Counted from the stretch's first letter, positions 1-11,540 are shown. The stretch: DNA of 64,000 nt from Prionace glauca (GCA_037974335.1 CM075729.1:111148437-111212436); one strand, 5' to 3'. Notes: generated by a model from the sequence alone, not told the origin. Numbers and translations: made by a program.

Positions 1-775
1 GTTTGGCAATAATATCCCTGCTTTACAATTCTATTTTTTGATGTTTAAAACCTGGTTTTCATTTGTATTTTGTTTATTGCTTAACCTGTAACTGTATGTT
101 TACGGATTGGTGTATTTCTACACCAAGATCCTTTGTTTCTCAACCCTCCCTGTTCATCGTTAACTGAAAAATACCTCACGATTGTCTGCGCTGAATTTTA
201 TTCACCAACTATTTGCTGAAGTTTATTAATCTCCTATTAATTTGTTCCAGTTCTCCACAAAATCAAATAATTCCCCCAATTTGATGTTATCTGCAAACTA
301 AGAAATGGTGTTTTTGATTCCAATATCCAAGTTATGGAGTGTAAGTTGTGAACAGCGGTGATCCCAGCACTGAACCTTGTGGAACATCATTTACCACTTT
401 CTGTAACTCTGAAACTCCCTTTAGGCACAATGTCTGCTTTCTGTCCCAAAGTCAGCGAGTGATCCATTCTGTCACTCAACCCCAAACTCCACTTGGTTTG
501 ACCATGTCAATCAGTCCATCATAAACCCTCTTTCCTACTACATCTGAAAAGTTATATGATATTATATCTATTACATTTCCATTGTCTATTCCCTCTGTTA
601 CATCCTCAAAAATTTCACTAAGTGGAGTAAAACAAAATTTTCCAGTTCAAAATCCACGCTGAATATTCATTGTTATAGTATTCGATTCTAGATTTTCATG
701 AATTGTCTCCAACAGAAGGAATTCCATTATTTTTCTGAATACTGATCTTAATCTGACTGAAGTAAACTTCCAGGA
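1..775 (-). mobile_element. Degraded CR1-type LINE fragment (reverse transcriptase)
   Basis: Read on the minus strand, about 620-370 gives a recognisable reverse transcriptase with decay: FEDVTEGIDNGNVIDI, then a damaged motif A, then DVPQGSVLG at the motif B position. Two in-frame stops are visible between them. The same sequence recurs beside the other two MHC units (25040-25540 plus 28890-29290; 51290-52203 plus 53941-54330), where other elements split it. Here it is uninterrupted. The element is old and non-functional and lies 3' of MHC gene 1. Confidence 0.7.
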
Positions 776-869
776 TGCACTGGGTCCTGTCCTACTGTAA
801 TATTTGATATGATGTATTATTGTCACATGTATTGGTATACACTGAAAAGTATTGTTTCTTGGATACACC

Positions 870-1165
870 GGGCTCTCTCCATCCTCTGATATTTAACGAT
901 GACCTATCTCCTGTAATATCCCAGGATACACTGGCACCTGACAGGCTGTAATATCCCAGATACACCAGGATTTGTCCTACGGGAATATCTCAGGATACAC
1001 CACGGTCTGTCCTACTGCAATATCCCAGATACACTGGGTCCCACCTACTGCAATATCCCAGAATGGTCCAGGTCAAGACCTACTCTCGTGTCCAATTATA
1101 CACCAGGCCCAGTGTAATCACAGTATCCCATGATACACTGTATCACGTTGCACTGTGAAACCACA
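870..1165. repeat. Degenerate ~29-bp minisatellite (TAATATCCCAGGATACACC type)
   Basis: Imperfect tandem copies built on TAATATCCCAGGATACACC and CAGGCCCTGTC. The same array follows the alpha3 exon of gene 2 (29365-29560) and is longest after gene 3 (54395-55450). It belongs to the duplicated unit and lies in the presumed alpha3-to-TM intron. Confidence 0.7.
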
Positions 1166-1294
1166 ATATATAACGCATTGAATAATATTTATTTCCCTCT
1201 CTCTATATCCTGGGCTGACAGCTCAGCACTGACCCTCCCTCCTGTGATCCTGCTCTGAGGCTGGGTCCTCTCTAACAGTGAGAAACAGTCTTAC

Positions 1295-4200
1295 CGTAAA
1301 TCACCACCAGTGTCTCCTTCATCCCACTGTGTTCCACCCGACAGGAATACTCGGCCTGGTCCTCTGGATCAAACTCGATCCATTTCCGGATCTGGTAGGT
1401 GCTGTCGTGATTGGGTAAGATCCCAGTGGACAGAGTCTCACCAATCACCACTCCGTCTCTCCACAGATTCACCTCGATGGCCTGAGGGTAAAACCCGGTG
1501 ACGGCACAGGACAGCCGGTTAGAATCACCCAGACGGGTAAAGGACACGACGGGGGCAACTGAGAGAGAAAGAAAGAGGAGTCAGTACAGGAACCTCGAGA
1601 TAGAGAGTCCCGGCATCACCCCCTTCACCGACTCTCACTCCCCCCTCACTCACCGACTCTCACTCCCCCCTCACTCACCGACTCTCACTCCCCCCTCACT
1701 CACCGACTCTCACTCCCCCCTCACTCACCGACTCTCACTCCCCCCTCACTCATCGACTCTCACTCCCCCCTCACTCACCGACTCTCACTCCCCCCTCACT
1801 CACCGACTCTCACTCCCCCCTCACTCACCGACTCTCACTCCCCCCTCACTCACCGACTCTCACTCCCCCCTCACTCACCGACTCTCACTCCCCCTCACTC
1901 ACCGACTCTCACTCCACCCCTCACTCACCGACTCTCACTCCCCCCTCACTCACCGACTCTCACTCCCCCTCACTCACCGACTCTCACTCCCCCCTCACTC
2001 ACCGACTCTCACTCCCCCCTCACTCACCGACTCTCACTCCCCCCTCACTCACCGACTCTCACTCCCCCCTCACTCACCGACTCTCACTCCCCCCTCACTC
2101 ACCGACTCTCACTCCCCCCTCACTCACCGGCTCTCACTCCCCCCTCACTCACCGGCTCTCACTCCCCCCTCACTCACCGACTCTCACTCCCCCCTCACTC
2201 ACCGACTCTCACTCCCCCCTCATTCACCGACTCTCACTCCCCCCCTCACTCACCGACTCTCACACCCCCCTCATTCACCGACTCTCACTCCCCCCTCACT
2301 CACCGACTCTCACTCCCCCCTCACTCGCCGACTCTCACTCCCCCCTCACTCGCCGACTCTCACTCCCCCCTCACTCCCCGACTCTCACTTCCCCCTCACT
2401 CACCGACTCTCACTCTCCCCTCACTCGCCGACTCTCACTCCCCCCTCACTCGCCGACTCTCACTCCCCCCTCACTCACCGACTCTCACCACCCTCCTCAC
2501 TCACCGACTCTCACTCCCCCCTCACTCACCGACACTCACTCACCGACTCTCACTCCCCCCTCACTCACCGACTCTCACCACCCTCCTCACTCACCGACTC
2601 TCACTCGACCCTCACTCACCGACTCTCACTCCCCCCCTTACTCACCGACTCTCACTCCCCCCTCACTCACTGACTCTCACTCACCGACTCTCACTCCCCC
2701 CTCACTCACCGACTCTCACTCCCCCCTCACTCGCCGACTCTCACTCCCCCCTCACTCACCGACTCTCACTCCCCCCCTTACTCACCGACTCTCACTCCCC
2801 CCTCACTCACTGACTCTCACTCACCGACTCTCACTCCCCCCTCACTCACCGACTCTCACTCCCCCCTCACTCACCGACACTCACTCCCCCCCTCACTCAC
2901 CGACTCTCACTCCCCCCTCACTCACCGACTCTCACCACCCTCCTCACTCACCGACTCTCACTCCCCCCTCACTCACCGACTCTCACTCCCCCCCTCACTC
3001 GCCGACTCTCACTCCCCCCTCACTCACCGACCCTCACTCCCCCCTCACTCACCGACTCTCACTCCCCCCTCACTCGCCGACTCTCACCACCCTCCTCACT
3101 CGCCGACTCTCACTCCCCCCTCACTCACCGACTCTCACTCCCCCCTCACTCACCGACTCTCACTCCCCCCTCACTCACCGACACTCACTCCCCCCCTCAC
3201 TCACCGACTCTCACTCCCCCCTCACTCACCGACTCTCACCACCCTCCTCACCCACCGACTCTCACTCCCCCCTCACTCACCGACTCTCACTCCCCCCCTC
3301 ACTCACCGACTCTCACTCCCCCCTCACTCACTGACTCTCACTCGCCGACTCTCACTCCCCCTCACTCGCCGACTCTCACTCCCCCTCACTCGCCGACTCT
3401 CACTCCCCCCTCACTCACCGACGCTCACTCCCCCCTCACTCACCGACTCTCACTCCCCCCTCACTCGCCGACTCTCACCACCCTCCTCACTCGCCGACTC
3501 TCACTCCCCCCTCACTCACCGACTCTCACTCCCCCCTCACTCGCCGACTCTCACTCCCCCCTCACTCGCCGACTCTCACTCCCCCCTCACTCGCCGACTC
3601 TCACTCCCCCCTCACTCACTGCCTCTCACTCCCCCCTCACTCACCGACTCTCACCACCCTCCTCATTCACCGACTCTCACTCCCCCCTCACTCACCGACT
3701 CTCACTCCCCCCTCACTCACCGACTCTCACTCCCCCCTCACTCACCGACTCTCACCACCCTCCTCACTCACCGACTCTCACTCCCCCCTCACTCACCGAC
3801 ACTCACTCCCCCCACACTCACCGACTCTCACTCCCCCCTCACTCACCGACACTCACTCCCCCCCTCACTCACCGACTATCACTCCCCCCTCACTCACCGA
3901 CTCTCACCACCCTCCTCACTCACCGACTCTCACTCCCCCCCCTCACTCACCGTCTCTCACTCCCTCCCTCACTCACCGACTCTCACTCCCCCCTCACTCA
4001 CCCACTCTCACCACCCTCCTCACTCGCCGACTCTCACTCCCCCCTCACTCACCGACTCCCACTCCCCCCTCACTCGCCGACTCTCACCACCCTCCTAACT
4101 CAACGACTCTCACTCCCCCCTCACTCACCGACACTCACTCCCCCCCTCACTCACCGACTCTCACTGCCCCCTCACTCACCGACTCTCACCACCCTCCTCA

Positions 4201-6544
4201 CTCACCGACTCTCACTCCCCCCTCACTCACCGTCTCTCACTCCCCCCCTCACTCACCGACTCTCACTCCCCCCTCACTCACCCACTCTCACCACCCTCCT
4301 CACTCGCCGACTCTCACTCCCCTCTCACTCCCCGACTCTCACTCCCCCCTCACTCGCCGACTCTCACTCCCCCCTCACTCACCGAATCTCACTACCCCCT
4401 CACTCGCCGACTCTCACTCTCCCTCACTCGCCGACTCTCACTCCCCCCTCACTCGCCGACTCTCACTCCCCCCTCACTCACCGACTCTCACCACCCTCCT
4501 CACTCACAGACTCTCACTCCCCCCTCACTCACCGACTCTCACTCCCCCCTCACTCACCGACTCTCACTCCCCCCTCACTCACCGACTCTCACTCCCCCCT
4601 CACTCACCGACACTCACTCCCCCCCTCACTCACCGACTCTCACTCCCCCCTCACTCACCGACTCTCACTCCCCCCTCACTCACCGACTCTCACTCCCCCT
4701 TCACTTTCCGACTCTCACTCCCCCTTCACTCACCGACTCTCACTCCCCCTTCACTCACCGACTCTCACTCCCCCTCACTCGCCGACTCTCACTCCCCCTT
4801 CACTCACCGACTCTCACTCCCCCTTCACTCACCGACTCTCACTCCCACCTCACTCACCGACTCTCACTCCCCCCTCACTCACCGACTCTCACTCCCCCCT
4901 CACTCACCGACTCTCACTCCCCCCTCACTCACCGACTCTCACCCCCCCCTCACTCACCGACTCTCACTCCCCCTTCACTCACCGACTCTCACTCCCCCTC
5001 ACTCACCGACTCTCACTCCCCCCTCACTCACCGACTCTCACTCCCCCTTCACTCACCGACTCTCACTCCCACCTCACTCACCGACTCTCACTCCCCCCTC
5101 ACTCACCGACTCTCACTCACCCCTCACTCACCGACTCTCACTCCCCCCTCACTCACCGACTCTCAATTCTCTCTGTCCGTACTCCAGGTATTTTCTCAGC
5201 CACTCGATACACTCCACCTCCAGGTAATCTTTCCATCGCTGATTGCTGTCAGTGTCCCGGTCCCACCTGTTTTTGGTGATCTCCCCCCAGGACACCGGGG
5301 TCACCCACAGCATGTGATCCTGGTCGAAGCTGAGAAAATCATGTCCGTCCCACCCATACTGGATGAATCCACTCGTGGTCCCATCATCCCTCAGGTCACA
5401 GCCAGTCATCAGCTGGAGGAAATGGATCCCTGTGGATCAGAAACACAAACAGCCAATCAGAGATAGTCCCAAAGGGTGATCCCACCTGCACAGCCAATCA
5501 GAACCAGCCTCACTGGGTGATCTCATCCCACCAGCCAATTAACATCAACTACTCTGCCCCTCCCCCATTCACAGCCAATCAGAGCCAGCCTCAATCCCTC
5601 CACACATTCACAGCCAATCACATTTCCTGTCACATCTCCAATCGCAGCCAATCAGCCTCTGGCTCCCGGTTCCTGATCCACTCTGGGTTTTCTCTCATTC
5701 CCACCTGGATCCCCGGGTGCTGGGAGAGTGAGCACTCACCTCCTGTCTGGCTGCTGCGGGACATGAGGAGCGGAATCCTACGTTTAAACCGCATCTCCTG
5801 CTCCTGTGCGAGGAACTTCTTCTCCTCCCAGGCTGTCGGATCCTCGCTCTCCACCATCCACTGCTCCCGGGGGATCAGCTCCCTCCGATCACTGTCGTAC
5901 ATAACAAACTGGACACCGTCCACATAACCGACACCCACAAACTCCGGGAGACCCGGGATCGGAGTAATTGCCGTGAAGAAATACCGGAGAGAGTGAGAGC
6001 CTGAAATAGAGAGAGAGAGAATTCAGGATATACACCCTAAAAACACCAACACCCTCACACACACACACACACAGATCGGGGCATGAACCCCAAAACACTG
6101 ATTCCAAACTGAGAGCAAAACCTTCACCCAGCCTGGCATTGCCCCTCTCACACCCCATCACTCACTGACCCAGGGTTAATACCCCAGTACCCAGCCTGGC
6201 ATTGCCCCTCTCACACCCCATCACTCACTGACCTAGGGTTAATACCCCAGTACCCAGCCTGGCATTGCCCCTCTCACACCCCATCACTCACTGACCCAGG
6301 GTTAATACCCCAGTATCCAGCCTGGCATTGCCCCTCTCACACCCCATCACTCACTGACCCAGGGTTAATACCCCAGTACCCAGCCTGGCATTGCCCCTCT
6401 CACACCCCATCACTCACTGACCCAGGGTTAATACCCCAGTACCCAGCCTGTCATTGCCCCTCTCACACCCCATCACTCACCTGCAGACACCTCTCCACAC
6501 AGAAGGACCAGCTCTATCAGTCCAATCATTGCTGCTTCCCTCAT
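1295..6544 (-). CDS. MHC class I heavy chain, gene 1 (leader to alpha3; 3' exons outside window)
   Basis: Antigen-presenting class I heavy chain, expected at the cell surface with beta2-microglobulin. Exons on the minus strand: leader 6544-6481 (21-residue signal peptide starting MREAAMIGLIEL), alpha1 6000-5740, alpha2 5429-5157, alpha3 1558-1295. All junctions are AG/GT and phase 1, and exon lengths 64, 261, 273 and 264 fit the family. Alpha1 has SHSLRYFF and VGYVDGVQF. Alpha2 has the TGC and VEC cysteines. Alpha3 is an Ig C1 domain (LSCAVTGFYP, YSCRVEH). Aligned to HLA-A, Y7, T143, W147, Y159 and Y171 are kept, residue 84 is Arg (typical outside mammals), and residue 59 is Ala instead of Tyr. 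No stop or frameshift is seen in these exons. The transmembrane and tail exons should lie left of the window, so completeness is unknown. Whether it is classical or non-classical cannot be settled from one sequence. Confidence 0.9.
1615..5157. repeat. 25-bp minisatellite in intron 3 of MHC gene 1, built on the exon 3 splice donor
   Basis: About 140 tandem copies of a 25-bp unit. On the gene strand each unit contains GAGAGTCGGTGAGTGAG followed by a run of six G. The real end of the alpha2 exon (5157) and its donor GTGAGT are the first unit of the array, so every unit repeats the last exon bases plus the donor. Variants include GCCGAC for ACCGAC and a CACCACCCTCCTC type. The plus strand is C-rich, so the pre-mRNA is G-rich. 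Confidence 0.95.
5451..5655 (-). promoter_or_regulatory. Cluster of NF-Y/CCAAT boxes in intron 2 of MHC gene 1
   Basis: AGCCAATCAG or a one-base variant occurs at 5451, 5492, 5573, 5612 (AGCCAATCAC) and 5646, plus a weaker AGCCAATTAA at 5534. All have the same orientation and read CTGATTGGCT on the gene strand, the Y-box form used in MHC promoters. Spacing is about 35-40 bp. The cluster is conserved in genes 2 and 3. Enhancer function is inferred from motif density only. Confidence 0.5.
6125..6480. repeat. ~63-bp tandem repeat in intron 1 of MHC gene 1
   Basis: About six near-identical copies containing TGACCCAGGGTTAATACCCC and GCATTGCCCCTCTCACACCC. The array runs up to the leader donor at 6480. 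Gene 2 has the same array at 40155-40512. A short (CA)n run lies at 6056-6072. Confidence 0.9.
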
Positions 6545-6700
6545 GTTGGGGAAACATTTGGAGGAAACTCTTTTTCGAAGAAAGGCCATTTTCTCAACTC
6601 ACTCCTTCTGTGTTTCCCTGTTTACACTGAGCCTCAATCTGATTGGACACAAAATAGGATTGAACCAATCAGAATAAAGAGATTCAGTGAGTCATCAGTC
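6545..6700 (-). promoter_or_regulatory. Promoter region of MHC gene 1 with GAS-like, Y-box and X2-like motifs
   Basis: Directly upstream of the leader ATG (6544). TTCGAAGAA at 6574-6582 fits a STAT/GAS palindrome (TTCNNNGAA). An inverted pair of CCAAT boxes spans 6639-6646 and 6665-6672, and the distal one reads CTGATTGG on the gene strand as a Y box does. TGATGACTCA at 6688-6697 lies 15 bp upstream of it, where an X2/CRE-like box would be expected. No clear TATA box was found. Function is inferred from motifs. Confidence 0.5.
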
Positions 6701-6734
6701 TCCGGCAGAATAGAAAAAAAACAGGTTGAGAACC

Positions 6735-6945
6735 TGCCTCAATGTTGAGAACTGTCCAATTAGATAAACTCTGGGAGATTAAAACCCCTTTCATTTAACC
6801 TCCTTTTATTATTATTAACCTCTCCAAGACCAATCTCCCCTTCCTGAGGTGCGGTGTCCAGAACTGAACACAGTGACTCCAGACAGGGTCTGAATAAACA
6901 CTCTGTGAAACTGAACTTCACTTCCATCACTTTGTCCACCATCCA
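6735..6945 (-). mobile_element. Short CR1-type LINE fragment
   Basis: The stretch with GTGTCCAGAACTGAACACAG and the bases after it matches the 3' region of CR1-type LINEs as seen elsewhere in the window (such as around 51780). It is degraded. Bases 6946-7127 hold nothing I recognise. Confidence 0.4.
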
Positions 6946-7127
6946 GATACAATCAATGTTCCATTAGACAGACTGGTGAAATGGGCAGACACAGGGCAGG
7001 TGAAATACAATCCAGTGAAGTATTTTAAGTGCTGCAGTTTGAACAGAAGAATGTACGGAGGTAATGTAAACTGAATGGTACAGTTATAAAGGGATTGTAT
7101 GAACAGAGAGACCTGAGTGAGTGTGAG

Positions 7128-7600
7128 GCATTCAACCTCTGATCTCCGAGTAAGTGTTCTCCAAGGCGGCATTCACGACACACGACAGCGCAGAGTCGGT
7201 GAGCAGAGACTGAGAGCCAAGTTCCGCACACATGAGGACGGCCTCAACCGGGATCTTGGGTTCATGTCACACTATCTGTAACCCTCATGACTTGCCTCGG
7301 CTTGCAAAATCTCAGTAAGTGTCCACTCTGGAAACAATACACATCTCTTTAACCTGGGCTTCATGCGTTCTCGACTCACATTGTCTGTACCTTTTAAGAC
7401 TTGATTAGCTGTAAAGATTTGCATTCCAATCAATATTCTGTAAATTGAATTTGTGTCTTTTCTGCCCTGTTTGTGAACAGAACTTCCATGAAGGAGCAGT
7501 GGTATTCGCTACCTGATAAACCTATTGGACTTTAACCTGGTGTTGTGGGACTTCTTACTGTGTTTACTCCAGTCCAACGTTGGCATCTCCACATCACATA
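7128..7600 (+). mobile_element. 3' end of an older Penelope-like element
   Basis: Bases 7138-7280 match the C-terminal end of the PLE frames at 29875-35199 (VSILQGG.HDTRQRR, FRTHEDGLNRDLGFMSH) and are followed by a PLE-type 3' tail ending ACTCCAGTCCAACGTTGGCA and CCACATCA. The tail differs enough to mark an older subfamily. It is 5'-truncated with no inverted arm seen. Confidence 0.75.
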
Positions 7601-7671
7601 ATAAGACTATGAAAGAAGCAGATGGACCCCATTTCTTTATAAATAGAGGCACAGAGTACATCAGAACATAA

Positions 7672-8140
7672 GAAATAGGAGCAGGAGTAGGCCATCTAGC
7701 CCTTTGACCCTGCCCCGCCATTCAATAAGATCATGGCTAATCTGAAGTGGATCAGTTCCACTTTCCTGCTTTCTCCCCATAACCCTTAATTCCCTTGTCT
7801 ATCAAAAACCTATCTACCCGTGACTAATATATATTCAGCGAGGTAGCCTCCACCACTTCAACGGGCAGAGAATTCCAGAGATTCACTACCCTTTGAGTGA
7901 AGAAGTTCCTCCTCAACTCTGATCTAAGCTGCCCCCCCCCCGCCTTGCCTTGAGGCTGTGCCCTCTCGTCCTGCTATCCTCTCTAAGCAGGAAGAATCTC
8001 TCTACCTCTACCCTATCTATCCCCTTCATTATCTTATTCGTCTCTATAAGATCCCCCCTCAGCCTTCTAAACTCCAACATGTACAGACCCAGTTGATTTA
8101 GTCTCTCTTTATAGGCCAACCCCATCATCTCCGGTATCAG
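7672..8140 (-). mobile_element. CR1-type LINE 3' end
   Basis: On the minus strand this encodes the C-terminal CR1 stretch ERLNQLGLYMLEFRRLRGDL and onwards, and ends in the family's AGGAGCAGGAGTAGGCC-type 3' end. Truncated and damaged. Confidence 0.75.
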
Positions 8141-8330
8141 TACAAAATCAAGGAGGTCTCACTGAACATTGATAAAATATTGATTAGATCTCAGCTGGAC
8201 AATTGACCCCACCTCTGGTCACAGTGTTTTAGGAAGAATATCAATGTATTCGAGAGGGTGCAGAGGAGATTTACTGAAATATTACAGGAGAGAAGGGACT
8301 TCTGAATGACACTGGGACAATTCAATGTGT
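8141..8330 (+). mobile_element. Fragment of CR1-type LINE
   Basis: Plus-strand remnant with GAGAGGGTGCAGAGGAGATT (ERVQRRF region) and flanking CR1-like sequence, abutting the minus-strand fragment at 7672-8140. The two may be one insertion with an inverted 5' part. Bases 8331-8600 hold nothing recognised. Confidence 0.5.
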
Positions 8331-8605
8331 TGGGCTACGCATATCTTTCATAAAAAATGGAAAGACATTGCATTGCCCAGAAAGTTGATACTGACTTGGA
8401 GTTTTGTTCTGTAAAGAGGGCCATAAATACTCATTGGACTGGGAGTCAGCCTGCCTTGACCTCTATGGTACTTGAGGAAGAGTGTTTTGCTTGTTTTGAA
8501 CTGGAATCACTTTAATTGATGGGGAATAAAACTGAAAAACAAAGTCTAGCTTTGTTCTGGAAATCACAGAGCAGGGAGAAACTGCTTGTTTGAATTGAAT
8601 GAGGT

Positions 8606-8888
8606 GCCATGGTGGCAAAGTGGTTAGCACTGCTGCCTCACAGTGCCAGAGACCCAGATTCAATTTGGGTGACTGATTGTGTCTGCATGGGTTTCAACTG
8701 GGTGCTCCGGTTTCCTCCCACAGTCCAGAGATGTGCTGGTTAGTGGATTAGCGATGCAAACTGCCCCTTAGTATCAAGGGGATTTACAGGGTATATGTGT
8801 GGGGTTACAGGAATAGGATCTGGGTGGGATTGTTGTTGGTGCAAGTTCAATGGGCTGAATGGCCTCTTCTGCACTGTTTCTGCACGAA
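8606..8888 (+). mobile_element. tRNA-derived SINE
   Basis: Head with A-box-like GTGGCAAAGTGGTTAGCACT and a B-box region (GATTCAATTTGGGT), then the central part TTTCCTCCCACAGTCC and a tail GGCCTCTTCTGCACTGTTTC. This tail recurs in several SINEs of the window. Confidence 0.8.
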
Positions 8889-9061
8889 CCTCTTTGGGCA
8901 AAAAGTTGGACAATGTAGGTGACGCAACCTAATTCTCCCTCTGCCTTGCCTCAAGTTGTGTCTGGTTCATAACCTGCTGGCAGAGATTCCTCCTTTGAGT
9001 ATATCCTGTGTGCATTTTGGACTTGCAAAGCTGAAACAGGAAGAATTGGTTCATACAAACA

Positions 9062-9470
9062 CAGAAACATAGAAGATAGGAGAAGGAGGTGGTGATTTGA
9101 CCTTTCGACCCTGCTCCACCATTCATTACAATCATGGCTGATCATCCAATTCAATAGCCTAATCTTGCTTTTTCTCCATAACCTTTGATCCCATTTGCCC
9201 TTAGTGCTATATCCAGTTGCCTCTTGAATACATTCAATGTTTTGGCATCAGCTCCTTTCTGAGGTAATGAATTCCACAGGCTCACCACTCTTTGGGTGAA
9301 GAAATGTCTCCTCACCTCCACCCTGAATCCTCAGACTGTGACTCCTGGTTCAGGACTCCCCCACCATTGGAAATATCCTCCATGCATCTGCTCTGTCTCG
9401 TCCTAAACCACATCTGTGTCTAAAGACCCAATCTGTTTGTCCTTTGTAAGTGCTCAGCAACTGAGGGTAA
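9062..9470 (-). mobile_element. CR1-type LINE 3' end
   Basis: Minus-strand LINE tail typical of elasmobranch genomes, with ACAATCATGGCTGATC and CTTTGGGTGAAGAAATGTCT on the plus strand. Truncated; no open frame. Confidence 0.65.
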
Positions 9471-9489
9471 TATTTTTATATGAACAGAG

Positions 9490-10140
9490 GATGAGACATT
9501 TTCAAGTTGGCCAGCTGTGACTAGTGGAGTGTCAACAGGATCAATGCTGGGACTCCAGCCAGTTTATAATCTACATTCATGACTCAGGCCAAGAGGCCGA
9601 GTGTAATGCATCTAAATTTAACATCGATTTGCCCACTCACTCAACATGACCAGGTCATTCTGAAGGATCTCTGCATCCTCGTCACAAAGCTATAAAGCCA
9701 GGTGGAACTGAGGAGAGATTGAGTCAGTCTGGATTGTAATTGGCTCAAGTTTAAACGAAAGAAGGGGATCTCATGGAAATCTATACAATTCTAACCGCGA
9801 TGGACAGGGTGGATTCTGGAAAGATGTTCCCAATGACAGGGGAGTCCAAAGCCAGGGATCATAGTGTAATTATGTGGGGCAAGCCATTGAAGACTGAGAT
9901 AAGGAAAATTTCTTCACCCAGAGAGTGTTCAGCCTGTGGAATTCACTATCACAGCAAGCAGTTGAGGCCAAAACATGGTATATATTCAAGAAGCAGTTCA
10001 ATATAGCACTTGGGCACAGTGGATCAAAAAATATGGGGGGAAGGCAGGATCAGACTATTAAATTGGAAGATCAGCCATGATCATAATGAATGGCAGAACA
10101 GGTTTGAAGGGCCGAATGGCCTTCTGCTGTTCTGATTTTC
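9490..10140 (+). mobile_element. Degraded CR1-type LINE, reverse transcriptase remnant plus 3' end
   Basis: Around 9515-9570 a remnant of RT motif B is readable (VTSG then S.GSMLG). From about 9700 the 3' region follows, with TTTCTTCACCCAGAGAGTG and the tail GAAGGGCCGAATGGCC. A further small RT-like scrap lies at 10175-10250. Bases 10250-10388 hold nothing recognised. Confidence 0.6.
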
Positions 10141-10971
10141 TGAGCTTTTATCAAATGCATATTGTGTGGGGGACAGAGAGAGCTGCAAGGACATTTGGAC
10201 AAGTTGAATGGACTGCAAGGTGACTGATGGAGTGTAACGTGATTCAAAGTGGGGGCGGGGGTCACATTATGTCCCCTGCCAAAACAATATGGCCTTCTGC
10301 ACATTCAAACCAGTCAAACAGATGTCACTCTGCTGGACCCAGCCTGCTAGAAGGCCTTGAAATTGAACCATGTCCATCCTTCAGTAACAGCATCCCACTT
10401 TGTTATACCGAACAAGGGAGAAATAATGAGAGGGTTGAGTGAGAGACAGAGTCAGAATGAGTTCTGCTTGTGAGACACAGATGTTCAAGCAAAATATTAG
10501 TTCCAGGAAAGCTTGTAAAGTCTGTTTCTTTACCCAGAAAACTTCTCGTGGGAGACAGAAGATGTAGTCTCATTTCTCAGTGATAATGTATCAGAGACAA
10601 GCACAGTATTAATGTCACACTCAGCTTCTCTGACCTGTTGCAATCTCTGCAGATTTCAGACAGAAATGCTTTTTGTAATGACTAATTTTGTGTACGGCTA
10701 TTTCTGAGACCAGGCCACATTTATTTACTTATTAATTCAGGTGTAATGAAGTCAGACAGTTTTGTCTGTGGACTCAGTGAATGCACATTGCACAATGAGT
10801 GTGTATTGGACGTGAAATGTGCCTTCCTGTTTCACATGGTGGGAAAGCATCAGAGAAGAGAACTATGAGGCTATTCGACTTTGCTGGCAAGGATAGAAAA
10901 TGAGAACATTTTTATTAAAATGAGGGACTTGTGTAAACTCTGCAAGGAACACAGAAATTCCTCCAGGTGAA

Positions 10972-11293
10972 ATCATAGAATCCCGGCACTGCAGAAAGAG
11001 ATCATTGGGCGAGCAAGTCTGCACGTGCGCTCCGGCAGAGCATCATACAGAGACCCTTTCCCTGTAATCCCATATATTTAGCCAGTGAATCCCTCCCGCC
11101 ACAATTTACATGTCCCAGGACATTTAGGGGCAATTTAGCATGGCCAATCCACCTAATCTGTGGGAAGAAACTGGAGTACCCGGACGAAGCCCACGCAGAC
11201 ACAGGGAAATGTGCAACTGATACCCAAGGCCGGAATTGAATCCGGGTTCTGGGCTCTGTGACTCAGCAACACGAACCAATGTGCCACTGTGCC
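10972..11293 (-). mobile_element. tRNA-derived SINE
   Basis: On the minus strand the head lies at the right end (GTGGCACAGTGGCACA... then GGATTCAATTCCGGCC), followed by the central part CTAAATTGCCCCTAAATG. The body matches the SINE at 58510-58835 in unit 3 at the corresponding place. Confidence 0.75.
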
Positions 11294-11324
11294 ACAATCA
11301 GGAAAACAGATTGTACTTTGGTGT

Positions 11325-11540
11325 TTATTGCAAAGGGATTAGAGAACAGAAAAAGAATTCTCCCTACAGATGTAAACGCCATTGCTGACACTTGCGATTC
11401 TGTGTAGAGTTTTTTCTTGCAGTTGTACAGGGAAGGTTTAGTTGGAATGATTGGGATTTGTTTTATAAGGGAAAGTTGAGCAGGTTGGGGATTTATTCAT
11501 TGGCGTTTAGAAAAATGAGAAGCAATCTCACTGAAACATG
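11325..11540 (+). mobile_element. CR1-type LINE 3' fragment, left part (split by solo LTR)
   Basis: Contains TTATTCATTGGCGTTTAGAA and CAATCTCACTGAAACATG, matching the uninterrupted LINE fragments at 40830-41390 and 58880-59440. The remainder continues at 12549-12900 after the inserted LTR. Confidence 0.75.

Noticed and set aside
1498-2673. 391-codon open frame (Ser/Thr/Leu/Pro/His-rich repeats)
   Set aside because: It is the 25-bp intron minisatellite read on the strand opposite to MHC gene 1. The same applies to the frames at 35977-37143 and 55861-57891.
1615-5157. CRISPR-like regular repeats
   Set aside because: Direct head-to-tail repeats with no unique spacers, in an intron of a vertebrate gene.
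8606-8700. tRNA genes at SINE heads
   Set aside because: A- and B-box-like motifs are present but there is no full cloverleaf, and SINE bodies follow each time.
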